In this document: one piece after another, positions 33,811 through 41,152 of the stretch
Position numbering within the stretch: the first letter of the stretch is position 1
Layout of the letters: each line of letters starts with the position of its first letter
Assembly: GCF_051195255.1 (NCBI RefSeq)
Contig: NZ_JBNJLK010000001.1
Location: 62,001 to 126,000, forward strand
DNA: 64,000 nt
DNA from: Falsirhodobacter sp051195255
GTDB lineage: Bacteria > Pseudomonadota > Alphaproteobacteria > Rhodobacterales > Rhodobacteraceae
Reading direction: 5' to 3'
Made by a program: the position numbers and the translations under genes
The notes under the pieces: generated by a model
Seen by the model: only the letters and a program-made list of their open reading frames with translations
Database searches by the model: none
Told to the model about the DNA's origin: nothing

Positions 33811-34368
33811 TCAGTGAAGCTTCTGGCCGACCTGATCGATGGCCGCGTCGATGGAGATCGAGCGGCTTTCCGGCGTCATCTGGCGGGCCAGAACGTCGCG
33901 GGCCGCTTCGACCGCCGCAAGGATGGCGCGTTCGCGCACTTCCTTGACGGCACCGGCTTCGGCCGCCGCGATCTGGTCTTCCGCCGCCTTGATCCGGCGC
34001 GTGACCGTTTCCTGCAGCGTCAGCTTCGCCTGCTCGGACGCGTGGACCGCGTCCTGCCGGGCCTTGGCCACGATGCGCTCGGACTGCTCGATTACTTCCT
34101 TCTGCTTACGCTCGTACGAGGCGAGCAGGGCCTTGGCTTCTTCGCGAAGGGCCTTGGCCTCGTCCAGCTCGTTCCGGATGTCGGTCGAGCGCTTGTCCAG
34201 CATCGACGTGATCCGGGCCGGTACCTTGGCCCAAAGAAGGATGCCCACGAAGATCAGGAAGGCGATGCCGACCGTGAAGTTCGTGTTGTAGAGCGAGAAG
34301 AACGGAGCGTCGGACGCCGCAAGTGCGGGCGTGGCGGCCAGCGCCAGAAGGATGGAAAGCGTCTTCAT
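33811..34368 (-). CDS. atpF: F0F1 ATP synthase subunit b
   Basis: 185 residues; one half of the peripheral stalk that holds F1 to F0. A membrane helix at about 31-50 (TVGIAFLIFVGILLWAKV) is followed by a long charged coiled coil to the end, containing ALLASYERKQKEVIEQSERIV. The first 20 residues (MKTLSILLALAATPALAAS) look like a cleavable signal peptide, as in other Rhodobacteraceae b subunits. A GTG one codon earlier is also in frame; the ATG is preferred. Last gene of the F0 operon, four bases after atpX. Confidence 0.93.
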   Translation of the reverse strand: MKTLSILLALAATPALAASDAPFFSLYNTNFTVGIAFLIFVGILLWAKVPARITSMLDKRSTDIRNELDEAKALREEAKALLASYERKQKEVIEQSERIVAKARQDAVHASEQAKLTLQETVTRRIKAAEDQIAAAEAGAVKEVRERAILAAVEAARDVLARQMTPESRSISIDAAIDQVGQKLH

Positions 34369-34372
34369 CACA

Positions 34373-34915
34373 TCACACCTTCACATGGCTGGCGACAGCC
34401 GCATCGATCGTCCCGTCCGGCCGGCCACCCAGAGCCGCGACCAGCGCCGCCGCGGTTTCGGTGGCGACGTCCGTCACGCTTTGCCGCATGCCGGCCCGCA
34501 TGTCCGCGATCCGGGACTCGGACACAGCCACACGTGCGGCAATTTCCGCATCGGCGCGTGCAATGGCGTCGGCCAGATCGGCATCGGTCGCCGCGCGTGC
34601 GTCGGCCGCGATCGCCTGCGCTTCGGCACGCGCCTTGGCAAGGGCGGCTTCATACGCCTTTTCGGCGTCCTTGGCTTTCTGCTTCAGTTCTTCCGCGGCC
34701 AGCAGATCGTTGGTGATCGCGCCACGACGTTCGGACAGGACCGAACCGATGCGCGGCAGCGCGACGCGGGTCAGCAGCAGGTAGATGGCCACCAGGGCGA
34801 CCAGAAGCCAGAAGATCTGGTTTGGCCAACTGGAAAAATCCAGTTGCGGCATGCCCGCAGCATGAGGGGCCTCGCCGTGCGCGGCTTCCGCCACGTCTTG
34901 AACTTGATGTTCCAT
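34373..34915 (-). CDS. atpX: F0F1 ATP synthase subunit b'
   Basis: 180 residues; the second, divergent stalk chain found in alphaproteobacteria, cyanobacteria and chloroplasts. Seen: an N-terminal tail, a membrane helix near 38-55 (IFWLLVALVAIYLLLTRV), the PRIGSVLSERRGAI segment and an alanine-rich coiled coil. It pairs with AtpF to give an asymmetric stalk. The start at 34915 (MEHQVQ) is preferred over an in-frame start seven codons upstream. A hairpin sits between this gene and atpE. Confidence 0.92.
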   Translation of the reverse strand: MEHQVQDVAEAAHGEAPHAAGMPQLDFSSWPNQIFWLLVALVAIYLLLTRVALPRIGSVLSERRGAITNDLLAAEELKQKAKDAEKAYEAALAKARAEAQAIAADARAATDADLADAIARADAEIAARVAVSESRIADMRAGMRQSVTDVATETAAALVAALGGRPDGTIDAAVASHVKV

Positions 34916-34942
34916 GAATTCCCTCCGCGGCGTCAAGGATCA

Positions 34943-34971
34943 GGCCGAAGGGGCGGTCAACCCCCTCGGCC
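34943..34971 (-). other. Intercistronic hairpin between atpE and atpX
   Basis: Read on the minus strand, GGCCGAGGGG pairs with CCCCTTCGGCC with a single bulged base. There is no T-run, so it is unlikely to end transcription fully. Placed just after atpE, it may protect the 3' end of the atpE message or attenuate read-through, consistent with the high copy number of subunit c. Function inferred. Confidence 0.4.
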
Positions 34972-34992
34972 AAAGGATCGTCGTGCCTTGGA

Positions 34993-35226
34993 TCAGACGG
35001 CGAACATCAGCAGCAGGGCGATCAGGAAGGCGAAGATGCCCAGAGCTTCGGCAAACGCGATGCCGACGAACAGGTTCGCCATCTGGCCAGCGGCCGCCGA
35101 CGGGTTGCGCAGGGCGCCCGACAGGAAGTTGCCGGCAATGTGGCCGACGCCGATACCTGCTGCGCCGCAACCGATCGCAGCCAGACCAGCACCGATGTAT
35201 TGGCCCATGAGAGCGAGTTCTTGCAT
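34993..35226 (-). CDS. atpE: F0F1 ATP synthase subunit c
   Basis: 77-residue double-helix hairpin forming the rotor ring. The polar loop is R40-N41-P42, and the proton-carrying carboxylate is E60 in GIAFAEALGIF. The glycine-rich first helix (AGLAAIGCGAAGIGVGHIAG) is normal. AAGGAG lies eight bases before the ATG, the strongest ribosome site in the operon, in keeping with the need for many c subunits. Located between atpB and atpX. Confidence 0.97.
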   Translation of the reverse strand: MQELALMGQYIGAGLAAIGCGAAGIGVGHIAGNFLSGALRNPSAAAGQMANLFVGIAFAEALGIFAFLIALLLMFAV

Positions 35227-35274
35227 TGTCGTATCTCCTTGAGTTGGCAGAAGGGTCGAACCCGTCGGTGCCCG

Positions 35275-36027
35275 TTAGTGATGATTGTCCGCCACCGCGT
35301 CACGCAGATAGACGCAGGTCAGAATGGTGAAAACATAGGCCTGAACGACCGCGACCAGCGTTTCCAGACCGTAGATGACGGTCACGGCGCCAATGGCCAC
35401 CGGCGACAGGATCGCCATCGTGGCGAAGCCCGCGAACACCTTGATGACGGCGTGGCCGGCCATCAGGTTGCCCGCAAGACGGATGGAATGGCTGACGGGG
35501 CGCACGAAGTAGGAAATCAGCTCAATGATGGCCAGGACCGGACGGACCGGCAGCGGCGCGGCTTCGACCCAGAACATCTTCAGGAAGCCCGGACCCTTGC
35601 GCACGAAGCCCAGGATCGTGACGCCCACGAAGACCATCAGCGCCAGTGTCACGGTAACGGCCACGTGGCTGGTCGTCGTGAACGAAGCGGGGATCAGGCC
35701 CAGCAGGTTGGCGAACAGGATGAACATGAACAGCGTCATGACATAGGGGAAGTACTTCACGCCCTCGGGCCCGGTCACTTCCTCCACCATGTTGTGAACG
35801 ACGCCATAGGCCATTTCGGCCATGGACTGGCTGCGGCTGGGAACCAGCGCGCGGCGACGGGTGCCGAAGATCATCAGCGCGGCCACACACAGCACGGCCA
35901 GCGCCAGCCACAGCGTCACGTTGGTGACGGTGTACCACTGGACCGGACCGTCGCTGAACAGCGGACGGACAATGAACTGATCCATCGGATGGATGGCAAA
36001 ACCGCCTGCTGCCGTTTCCGTCTCCAC
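35275..36027 (-). CDS. atpB: F0F1 ATP synthase subunit a
   Basis: 250 residues, the stator half-channel protein. The essential arginine is in HSIRLAGNLMAGH (near residue 186), with flanking helices; the C terminus (VVQAYVFTILTCVYLRDAV) carries the usual glutamine and tyrosine. Five or six membrane segments are visible. It follows atpI by three bases and precedes atpE. Confidence 0.97.
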   Translation of the reverse strand: METETAAGGFAIHPMDQFIVRPLFSDGPVQWYTVTNVTLWLALAVLCVAALMIFGTRRRALVPSRSQSMAEMAYGVVHNMVEEVTGPEGVKYFPYVMTLFMFILFANLLGLIPASFTTTSHVAVTVTLALMVFVGVTILGFVRKGPGFLKMFWVEAAPLPVRPVLAIIELISYFVRPVSHSIRLAGNLMAGHAVIKVFAGFATMAILSPVAIGAVTVIYGLETLVAVVQAYVFTILTCVYLRDAVADNHH

Positions 36028-36030
36028 GCC

Positions 36031-36366
36031 CTATTCCTCTCGCTTCGGGACGTCGCCGTCCGTCATTTCCTTCGACTGCACGCTTTGCGCCGTCCGCATC
36101 ATGGTCCGCACCCCGCCGGCAAAGCCCAGCAGCGTGAAGAGGATCAGGAACAGCGGCAAGGTTCCCAGCAGCACATCCAGCCCATAGCCGATGCCGAACC
36201 CGATCAGCAGCCCGGCCACCAGTTCGGTGATCATGCGCCAACCGATCTCGCCCTGCGAGAACGCCTCGCCTGCCTTCCCGGTCCGCTTCGGCACGGCCGA
36301 GCCCTTCGCCTTCGCGAGGCGCGCCTCGAGTGCGCGCAGCCGCTCTGGATCGGGGTCGTCCGCCAT
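36031..36366 (-). CDS. atpI: ATP synthase subunit I (AtpI/AtpZ family)
   Basis: 111 residues with a charged N terminus and two membrane helices (about 50-67 and 72-90: ELVAGLLIGFGIGYGLDVLLG, PLFLILFTLLGFAGGV). AtpI-type proteins help c-ring assembly or Mg2+ supply to the synthase. The ATG at 36366 has AGGGA seven bases upstream; a GTG two codons earlier is in frame but has worse spacing. First gene of the F0 operon; the promoter should lie in the 205-base interval towards the ArsR gene. Confidence 0.9.
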   Translation of the reverse strand: MADDPDPERLRALEARLAKAKGSAVPKRTGKAGEAFSQGEIGWRMITELVAGLLIGFGIGYGLDVLLGTLPLFLILFTLLGFAGGVRTMMRTAQSVQSKEMTDGDVPKREE

Positions 36367-36571
36367 GAACACGTCCCTGTGACAGTTGAAGCGTTGCTAC
36401 TGCCCCCTCCCCTTCAAGTCAAGGAAGCGGGGGACACGTCAAGCCATTGTTCAAGCAGGGGAAAGGTTCGGTTCACCTTCCTGTGCCAGAATGTCGCACC
36501 CACCGGCCCCCGGTGTTCCTAAACCGTGCGGTTGATCGTGATGCGTTGACCTTTCCCGCACGCCGCGCAAG

Positions 36572-36901
36572 ATGACCGTCATGCCGGATCCCCTTGACCT
36601 TATCTTTGCCGCCCTGGCAGACCCGACCCGGCGGGCGATCCTGTCGATGCTGCTGGAAGACGACATGGCGGTGTCCGATGTGGCCGCCCCCTTTCAGATG
36701 TCGCTGGCGGCGGTGTCCAAGCATCTTCAGGTTCTGGTCGCGGCGGGGCTTGTGACGCAGGAACAGCAAGGTCGCGTGCGCTGGTGCCGGCTGGAGCCGG
36801 ACGCGCTGCGCCGTGCCTCGGTCTGGATGCAGGGGTTCGGGCAGTTCGACCCGATGGATCTGGACGCCTTCGAACGGTTCCTGAAGGCCGAGCTGGGCTG
36901 A
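36572..36901 (+). CDS. ArsR-type winged-helix regulator
   Basis: 109 residues. The ArsR helix-turn-helix is clear: LAALADPTRRAIL-type opening (near residue 12), MAVSDVAAPFQMSLAAVSKHLQVLVAAGLV (split about 32-61), then EQQGRVRWCRLEPDALRRASVWM. It lacks the CVC metal site of ArsR/SmtB, and belongs to the metal-independent group often paired with a START/AHSA1-domain gene. No such partner lies here; the next gene is convergent mipZ. A second ATG three codons in gives MPDPLDL and is an equally good start. Confidence 0.85.
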   Translation: MTVMPDPLDLIFAALADPTRRAILSMLLEDDMAVSDVAAPFQMSLAAVSKHLQVLVAAGLVTQEQQGRVRWCRLEPDALRRASVWMQGFGQFDPMDLDAFERFLKAELG

Positions 36902-36904
36902 CCC

Positions 36905-37714
36905 TCAGAAATCGACCGTCACCCCGGGAAGGCGCAGTTCGGCCACCAGATCCCGCACCTCCTGCCGTGCGGCGATGTTGGACAGGTTGAGCGTTTCCAC
37001 CCCCGTGTCCTTCAGGTCCAGCAGGGTCAGGCCGCGGGGAAACAGCTCGCGGAAGATCACCCGTTCGGAAAAGCCGGGGGCCACGCGGAAGCCGATGCGC
37101 TTGGACAGATCCTCCAGCGCCGCACCGACCTTCTTCTTGTTGTGCATCTGCTGGGCGCCAAGGCGGTTGCGCAGCACGATCCAGTCGATCGGCTTCAACC
37201 CCGCCTGCCCCCGCAACTGGCGCGCGTTCCACACCATCTCGGAATAGATCGACGGGCCCTTGACCTTGCCGGTGTCGGGATCGATCCGGGCCAGCAGGTC
37301 GAAGTCGATGAAGCTGTCGTTCAGCGGGGTGATCAGTGTGTCCGCCAACGTGTGGGCCACCTGGCTCAGGCGCGTGTGCGATCCCGGGCAGTCGATCAGG
37401 ATGAAGTCCGACACCGGCTCCAGCTGCGCCACGCCAAGGGCCAGCCGGCGGTCCAGCACATTCTCCCCCGCGCCGACCTTGGCTTCCTCCACCTCCGGCA
37501 GGGCAAGGTAATGCGGAGACGGCAGGTCGAGCCCCGTCCGCGCCAGAAAGGCCGCGCGATTTTCCGTGTAGCGGCCGAAGCTGCGCTGCCGGACATCCAG
37601 ATCCAGCGCGCCCACGCGATGGCCCATGCGGACGAGCGCTGTGGCCACATGCATGCAGGTGGTCGATTTGCCCGACCCGCCCTTTTCGTTGCCCACGACG
37701 ATGATATGCGCCAC
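36905..37714 (-). CDS. mipZ: Division-plane positioning ATPase MipZ
   Basis: 269 residues, ParA/MinD-type ATPase that forms a gradient from the ParB-bound poles and keeps FtsZ rings away from them. The deviant Walker A (GNEKGGSGKST, about 8-18) starts right after the N-terminal strand; ALDLDVRQRSFGRYTENR follows and DFILIDCPGSHTRLS is the Walker B region. The start is a GTG at 37714 with GGGAA seven bases upstream; an in-frame ATG 33 codons further up would add a basic leader not found in MipZ. Convergent with the ArsR gene. Confidence 0.92.
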   Translation of the reverse strand: MAHIIVVGNEKGGSGKSTTCMHVATALVRMGHRVGALDLDVRQRSFGRYTENRAAFLARTGLDLPSPHYLALPEVEEAKVGAGENVLDRRLALGVAQLEPVSDFILIDCPGSHTRLSQVAHTLADTLITPLNDSFIDFDLLARIDPDTGKVKGPSIYSEMVWNARQLRGQAGLKPIDWIVLRNRLGAQQMHNKKKVGAALEDLSKRIGFRVAPGFSERVIFRELFPRGLTLLDLKDTGVETLNLSNIAARQEVRDLVAELRLPGVTVDF

Positions 37715-37811
37715 GAAACTGTTCCCGCTTTTCCTGTTCAAGCGGCTAGCGTCTGGCCGGGCCTCGCGCAAGGGGCGGGTGGCGGAAAGGCCGGGGTTGT
37801 GGCGCAAAGAC

Positions 37812-37836
37812 AAAGGGCGCGGTTTCCCGCGCCCTT
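37812..37836 (-). terminator. Intrinsic terminator after rpmE
   Basis: Stem GGGCGCGG/CCGCGCCC (37815-37822, 37827-37834) with a four-base loop, followed on the minus strand by TTTG. It lies 11 bases beyond the rpmE stop and separates the ribosomal-protein unit from mipZ. Confidence 0.75.
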
Positions 37837-37846
37837 CTTTCCGATC

Positions 37847-38068
37847 TCAGAAGCCCAGACCGGCGTATTTGTTCTTGAACTTGGACACGCGGCCACCGGT
37901 GTCCATCAGACGGCTGGTGCCGCCGGTCCATGCCGGGTGTGCCAGCGGGTCGATGTCCAGGGACATCTGGTCGCCGTCTTTGCCCCAGGTCGAACGGACC
38001 TGGTAAACGGTGCCGTCCGTCATCTTGACGTTGATGAAGTGATAGTCGGGATGGATGTCGTTTTTCAT
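37847..38068 (-). CDS. rpmE: 50S ribosomal protein L31, zinc-free form
   Basis: 73 residues. Phrases DIHPDYHFINVKMTDG, DPLAHPAWTGG and GGRVSKFKNKYAGLGF are those of alphaproteobacterial L31. It contains no cysteine at all, so it is the zinc-independent form and would be kept on the ribosome under zinc shortage. It lies 11 bases downstream of rplS and is followed by a terminator. Confidence 0.95.
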   Translation of the reverse strand: MKNDIHPDYHFINVKMTDGTVYQVRSTWGKDGDQMSLDIDPLAHPAWTGGTSRLMDTGGRVSKFKNKYAGLGF

Positions 38069-38079
38069 CGTTCCAGTCC

Positions 38080-38463
38080 TTACGCTTCGACGGCGTTCTT
38101 GTTTTTGTACGTGGTGTCTTCGGCGATACGTGCCGATTTGCCACGACGTGCACGAAGGTAGTACAGCTTCGCGCGGCGCACACGGCCACGACGCACAACC
38201 TCGATCGTCTCGATGTTGGTCGAGTAGAGGGGGAACACACGTTCCACACCCTCACCGAAGGAGATTTTCCGCACGGTGAACGAAGCGGCCAGCGTGGCAC
38301 CGCCCTTGCGGGAAATGCAGACGCCTTCGTAGGCCTGCACGCGGGTGCGGGTGCCTTCGGTCACTTTGTAGCCGACGCGGATGGTGTCGCCGGCCTTGAA
38401 ATCCGGGATGGTCTTGCCGAGGGCGGCGATCTGCTCCGCCTCGATCTGTGCGATCAGGTTCAT
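38080..38463 (-). CDS. rplS: 50S ribosomal protein L19
   Basis: 127 residues at the 30S-50S interface. Family blocks PDFKAGDTIRVGYKV, RVQAYEGVCISRKGG, FTVRKISFGEGVERVFPLYS and RRGRVRRAKLYYLR are present. The ATG at 38463 is preferred over one five codons upstream because it gives the standard N terminus (MNLIAQIEAEQIA). Follows trmD by 56 bases, which is the usual trmD-rplS order, and leads into rpmE. Confidence 0.97.
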   Translation of the reverse strand: MNLIAQIEAEQIAALGKTIPDFKAGDTIRVGYKVTEGTRTRVQAYEGVCISRKGGATLAASFTVRKISFGEGVERVFPLYSTNIETIEVVRRGRVRRAKLYYLRARRGKSARIAEDTTYKNKNAVEA

Positions 38464-38519
38464 CGCGTGTCCTTTCAAATCTCGTGGTGTTCCACGATGG
38501 TGATGCCGCCAGAGAGCTC

Positions 38520-39323
38520 TCAGTCTTCGCCCGGGTCCCTACCGTGCCGTGCACAGTAAGCCCGCCAGAGATCAGGCCTGCGTTCCTTTGTCAGCCTTTC
38601 GGCCATCGCCTTCCGCCAGCCGGAGATGTTCGCGTGATGGCCGGACAGAAGCACTTCCGGTATCTCGCGGTCCTGCCAGACCGAAGGTTTCGTGTATTGC
38701 GGAAACTCCAAAAGTCCATCCGAGAAGGACTCCTCCTCGGTGGACGCGTGATTCCCGATGACGCGCGGTATAAGGCGAACCGTCGCGTCGATCAAGGCCT
38801 GTGCCGCAATCTCCCCCCCGGTCATGACGAAGTCGCCAAGGCTGACCTCCTCGATCCCGTAATGGTCGATCACGCGCTGGTCCACGCCTTCGAAGCGGCC
38901 GCACAGAAGGGTCACCCCCGGCCCTTCGGACCAGCGCTGCGCCATCGCCTGATCGAACGGCTTTCCGCGCGGTGACAGGTAGACGACAGGCCAGCCCGCC
39001 GGTTCCGCCGCCGCGTCCAGGGCCTTGGCCACGATGTCCGGGCGGATGACCAGCCCGGCCCCGCCGCCTGCCGGCGTGTCATCGACATTGCGGTGCTTGC
39101 CTTCGCCGAAGGTGCGCAGATCGATCGTTTCCAGCGCCCACAGCCCGAAATCCAGCGCCTTGCCCGTCAGGGACAGGCCCAGCGTGCCGGGAAAGGCCTC
39201 GGGGAACAGGGTGATGATCTTGGCCCGCCACGCGCCCTGCACGCGGACATCCGCCATCAGGTCGCGCGGCTTGGAAGACGCGCTGATCGCAAGGCGGCCA
39301 TGGGATTTTGTCGGAATGCTCAT
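38520..39323 (-). CDS. trmD: tRNA (guanosine(37)-N1)-methyltransferase
   Basis: 267 residues; SPOUT enzyme making m1G37 to prevent frameshifting. Seen: WRAKIITLFPEAFPGTLG (near 32), KHRNVDDTPAGGGAGLVIRPD, the knot region LLCGRFEGVDQRVIDHY with SLGDFVMTGGEIAA, and YTKPSVWQDREIPEVLLSGHH. It has a roughly 30-residue N-terminal extension typical of this group. The usual partners rpsP and rimM are missing; instead ptsN lies 33 bases upstream. Confidence 0.96.
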   Translation of the reverse strand: MSIPTKSHGRLAISASSKPRDLMADVRVQGAWRAKIITLFPEAFPGTLGLSLTGKALDFGLWALETIDLRTFGEGKHRNVDDTPAGGGAGLVIRPDIVAKALDAAAEPAGWPVVYLSPRGKPFDQAMAQRWSEGPGVTLLCGRFEGVDQRVIDHYGIEEVSLGDFVMTGGEIAAQALIDATVRLIPRVIGNHASTEEESFSDGLLEFPQYTKPSVWQDREIPEVLLSGHHANISGWRKAMAERLTKERRPDLWRAYCARHGRDPGED

Positions 39324-39356
39324 CCCTTCGCCTCTAGCCGCCTTTCGCCGGCCGGT

Positions 39357-39839
39357 CTAGAGGTCGGCGCTGCGCTTTTCCTCGTCCACCGTGGCGGCGG
39401 CGCGATGGAAGATCGCCGCGATCTCCTCGGGGCGCGCCTGGCGCAGCGCCTTGGCCACATCCGCCTGACGCAGAACGCGCGCCGCCATGGACAGGACCGG
39501 CAGATGCTGCGCCGCGCTGTCCTTGGGCAGAAGCAGCATCAGCACAAGGTCCACCACGCGTTCGTCCACGGCCTGGAACTCGATCGCGGGCTTCAGCCGG
39601 GCGAACAGCACGGCCGGCGCCTCGATCCCCGCGCAGGGGCAATGGGGCAAGGCGATGCCGTGGCCGATGCCGGTGGAGCCCAGCTCCTCCCGTTTGGACA
39701 GCTTCGACAGGACGGTGTCGTGGTCCAGTCCAAAGACGTCGGCGGCGCGGTGGGCCAGAAGGTCCAGAAGCGCGGCCTTGTCAGCCACCTCGATGTCCAG
39801 CAGCAGCCCATCGGGGCGGATCCGTTCGGAGAGCGTCAT
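39357..39839 (-). CDS. ptsN: PTS EIIA-Ntr type regulatory protein
   Basis: 160-residue EIIA(Ntr)/fructose-type domain. The phosphorylatable histidine is H66 in GHGIALPHCP, after EELGSTGI. Such proteins report nitrogen and carbon state through a PTS phosphorelay without sugar transport. Two ATGs, 39845 and 39839, are in frame. GGGA is against the first and five bases from the second, so 39839 is used. It lies between metK and trmD on the minus strand; it is not in its common rpoN-hpf context. Confidence 0.88.
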   Translation of the reverse strand: MTLSERIRPDGLLLDIEVADKAALLDLLAHRAADVFGLDHDTVLSKLSKREELGSTGIGHGIALPHCPCAGIEAPAVLFARLKPAIEFQAVDERVVDLVLMLLLPKDSAAQHLPVLSMAARVLRQADVAKALRQARPEEIAAIFHRAAATVDEEKRSADL

Positions 39840-39893
39840 GCACATCCCGTTGAAACGTGAACGCCACCCCGTGTCCGGGATGGCGGAAGGGTC

Positions 39894-41060
39894 CTAGACA
39901 GCGCGTTTCAGCGCCTCGACCAGATCGGTGCGTTCCCAGCTGAAGCCGCCATCGGCGTCCGGCGCGCGGCCGAAATGGCCGTACGCCGCCGTGCGGGCAT
40001 AGATGGGACGGTTCAATTGCAGATGTTCGCGGATGCCGCGGGGCGACAGGTCCATGACCTTCGGGATCGCCCGCTCGATCGCGGCGGCGTCCACCTCGCC
40101 CGTGCCGTGGGTGTCCACGTAGACGGAAAGGGGTTTCGCCACGCCGATCGCGTAGGAGATCTGGATCGTGCATTTCGACGCCATGCCGGCCGACACCACG
40201 TTCTTGGCCAGATACCGTGCGGCGTAGGCGGCCGAACGGTCCACCTTGGTGGGATCCTTGCCCGAAAACGCGCCGCCACCATGGGGGGCCGCGCCACCAT
40301 AAGTGTCCACGATGATCTTGCGGCCGGTCAGGCCCGCGTCGCCATCCGGCCCGCCGATCACGAAGGTCCCGGTGGGGTTGACCCACCATTCCGTCTTCTC
40401 GGTCAGCCAGCCCTGCGGCAGCGTTTCGCGGATGTAGGGTTCCACAATGGCGCGGATGTCGTCCGAGGTCTGGGCGATGTCGCGGTGCTGGGTGGACAGG
40501 ACGATGGACGTCACCTCCACTGGCTTGCCATCTTCGTAGCGCAGGGACAGCTGCGATTTCGCGTCCGGACCCAGCGTGGGTTCTGCGCCCGACTTGCGGG
40601 CTTCGGCCAGACGGCGCAGGATCGCGTGGGCGTATTGGATCGGCGCGGGCATGAGGTCCGGCGTCTCGTCCACGGCGAAGCCGAACATGATGCCTTGGTC
40701 GCCCGCGCCGTCCTTGTCCACGCCCTGGCTGATATGGGCCGATTGCGGATGCAGCAGGTTCAGCACGCGCAGGGTGTTCCAGTGGAACTTGTCCTGTTCA
40801 TAGCCGATATCCTTCACGCAATCGCGGACGATGGCGTCGATCTTGCCCAGATGTTCGTGCAGGCGGGCCTTGTCGGTCAGACCCACTTCCCCGCCGACGA
40901 CCACCTGGTCGGTGGTGGCGAAGGTTTCGCACGCCACCCGTGCGTTCGGCTCCTCGGTCAGGAAGGCGTCGAGGATCGCATCCGAGATGCGATCGCAAAC
41001 CTTGTCCGGGTGCCCCTCCGACACGGATTCGGAGGTGAAGGTGTAGTTCTTGCGCGACAT
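39894..41060 (-). CDS. metK: S-adenosylmethionine synthetase
   Basis: 388 residues; makes SAM from methionine and ATP. Signatures: SVSEGHPDKVCD at residue 12, GAGDQGIMFG near 120, and the phosphate loop GGGAFSGKDPTKVDRSAAY near 255. The ATG at 41060 follows a SAM/SAH-type riboswitch that contains the ribosome-binding site, so translation is expected to fall when SAM is plentiful. Next gene downstream is ptsN (54-base gap); upstream is lnt, separated by 92 bases. Confidence 0.97.
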   Translation of the reverse strand: MSRKNYTFTSESVSEGHPDKVCDRISDAILDAFLTEEPNARVACETFATTDQVVVGGEVGLTDKARLHEHLGKIDAIVRDCVKDIGYEQDKFHWNTLRVLNLLHPQSAHISQGVDKDGAGDQGIMFGFAVDETPDLMPAPIQYAHAILRRLAEARKSGAEPTLGPDAKSQLSLRYEDGKPVEVTSIVLSTQHRDIAQTSDDIRAIVEPYIRETLPQGWLTEKTEWWVNPTGTFVIGGPDGDAGLTGRKIIVDTYGGAAPHGGGAFSGKDPTKVDRSAAYAARYLAKNVVSAGMASKCTIQISYAIGVAKPLSVYVDTHGTGEVDAAAIERAIPKVMDLSPRGIREHLQLNRPIYARTAAYGHFGRAPDADGGFSWERTDLVEALKRAV

Positions 41061-41067
41061 GGAAAGT

Positions 41068-41113
41068 GTGCTCCGTTGGATATCCCCGTCACGCCAGGAA
41101 GCCGTTGTGACGG
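41068..41113 (-). promoter_or_regulatory. SAM/SAH riboswitch of metK
   Basis: Minus-strand RNA of about 45 bases. GUCAC (41107-41111) pairs with GUGAC downstream to close the stem, the loop holds ACGGCUUCCUGGC, and the distal GGAGCAC (41068-41074) can pair with the loop GCUUCC to form an H-type pseudoknot. The GGAG in that strand is also the metK ribosome site, ten bases before the ATG, so ligand binding would hide it. Core bases match the SAM/SAH class known upstream of metK in Rhodobacterales; the linker between stem and the final strand is a few bases longer than in the crystallised example, as I recall it. Confidence 0.88.
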
Positions 41114-41152
41114 TTCGATGAGCAGCATCGCTATATCGGGCGGGGGCGAGGG

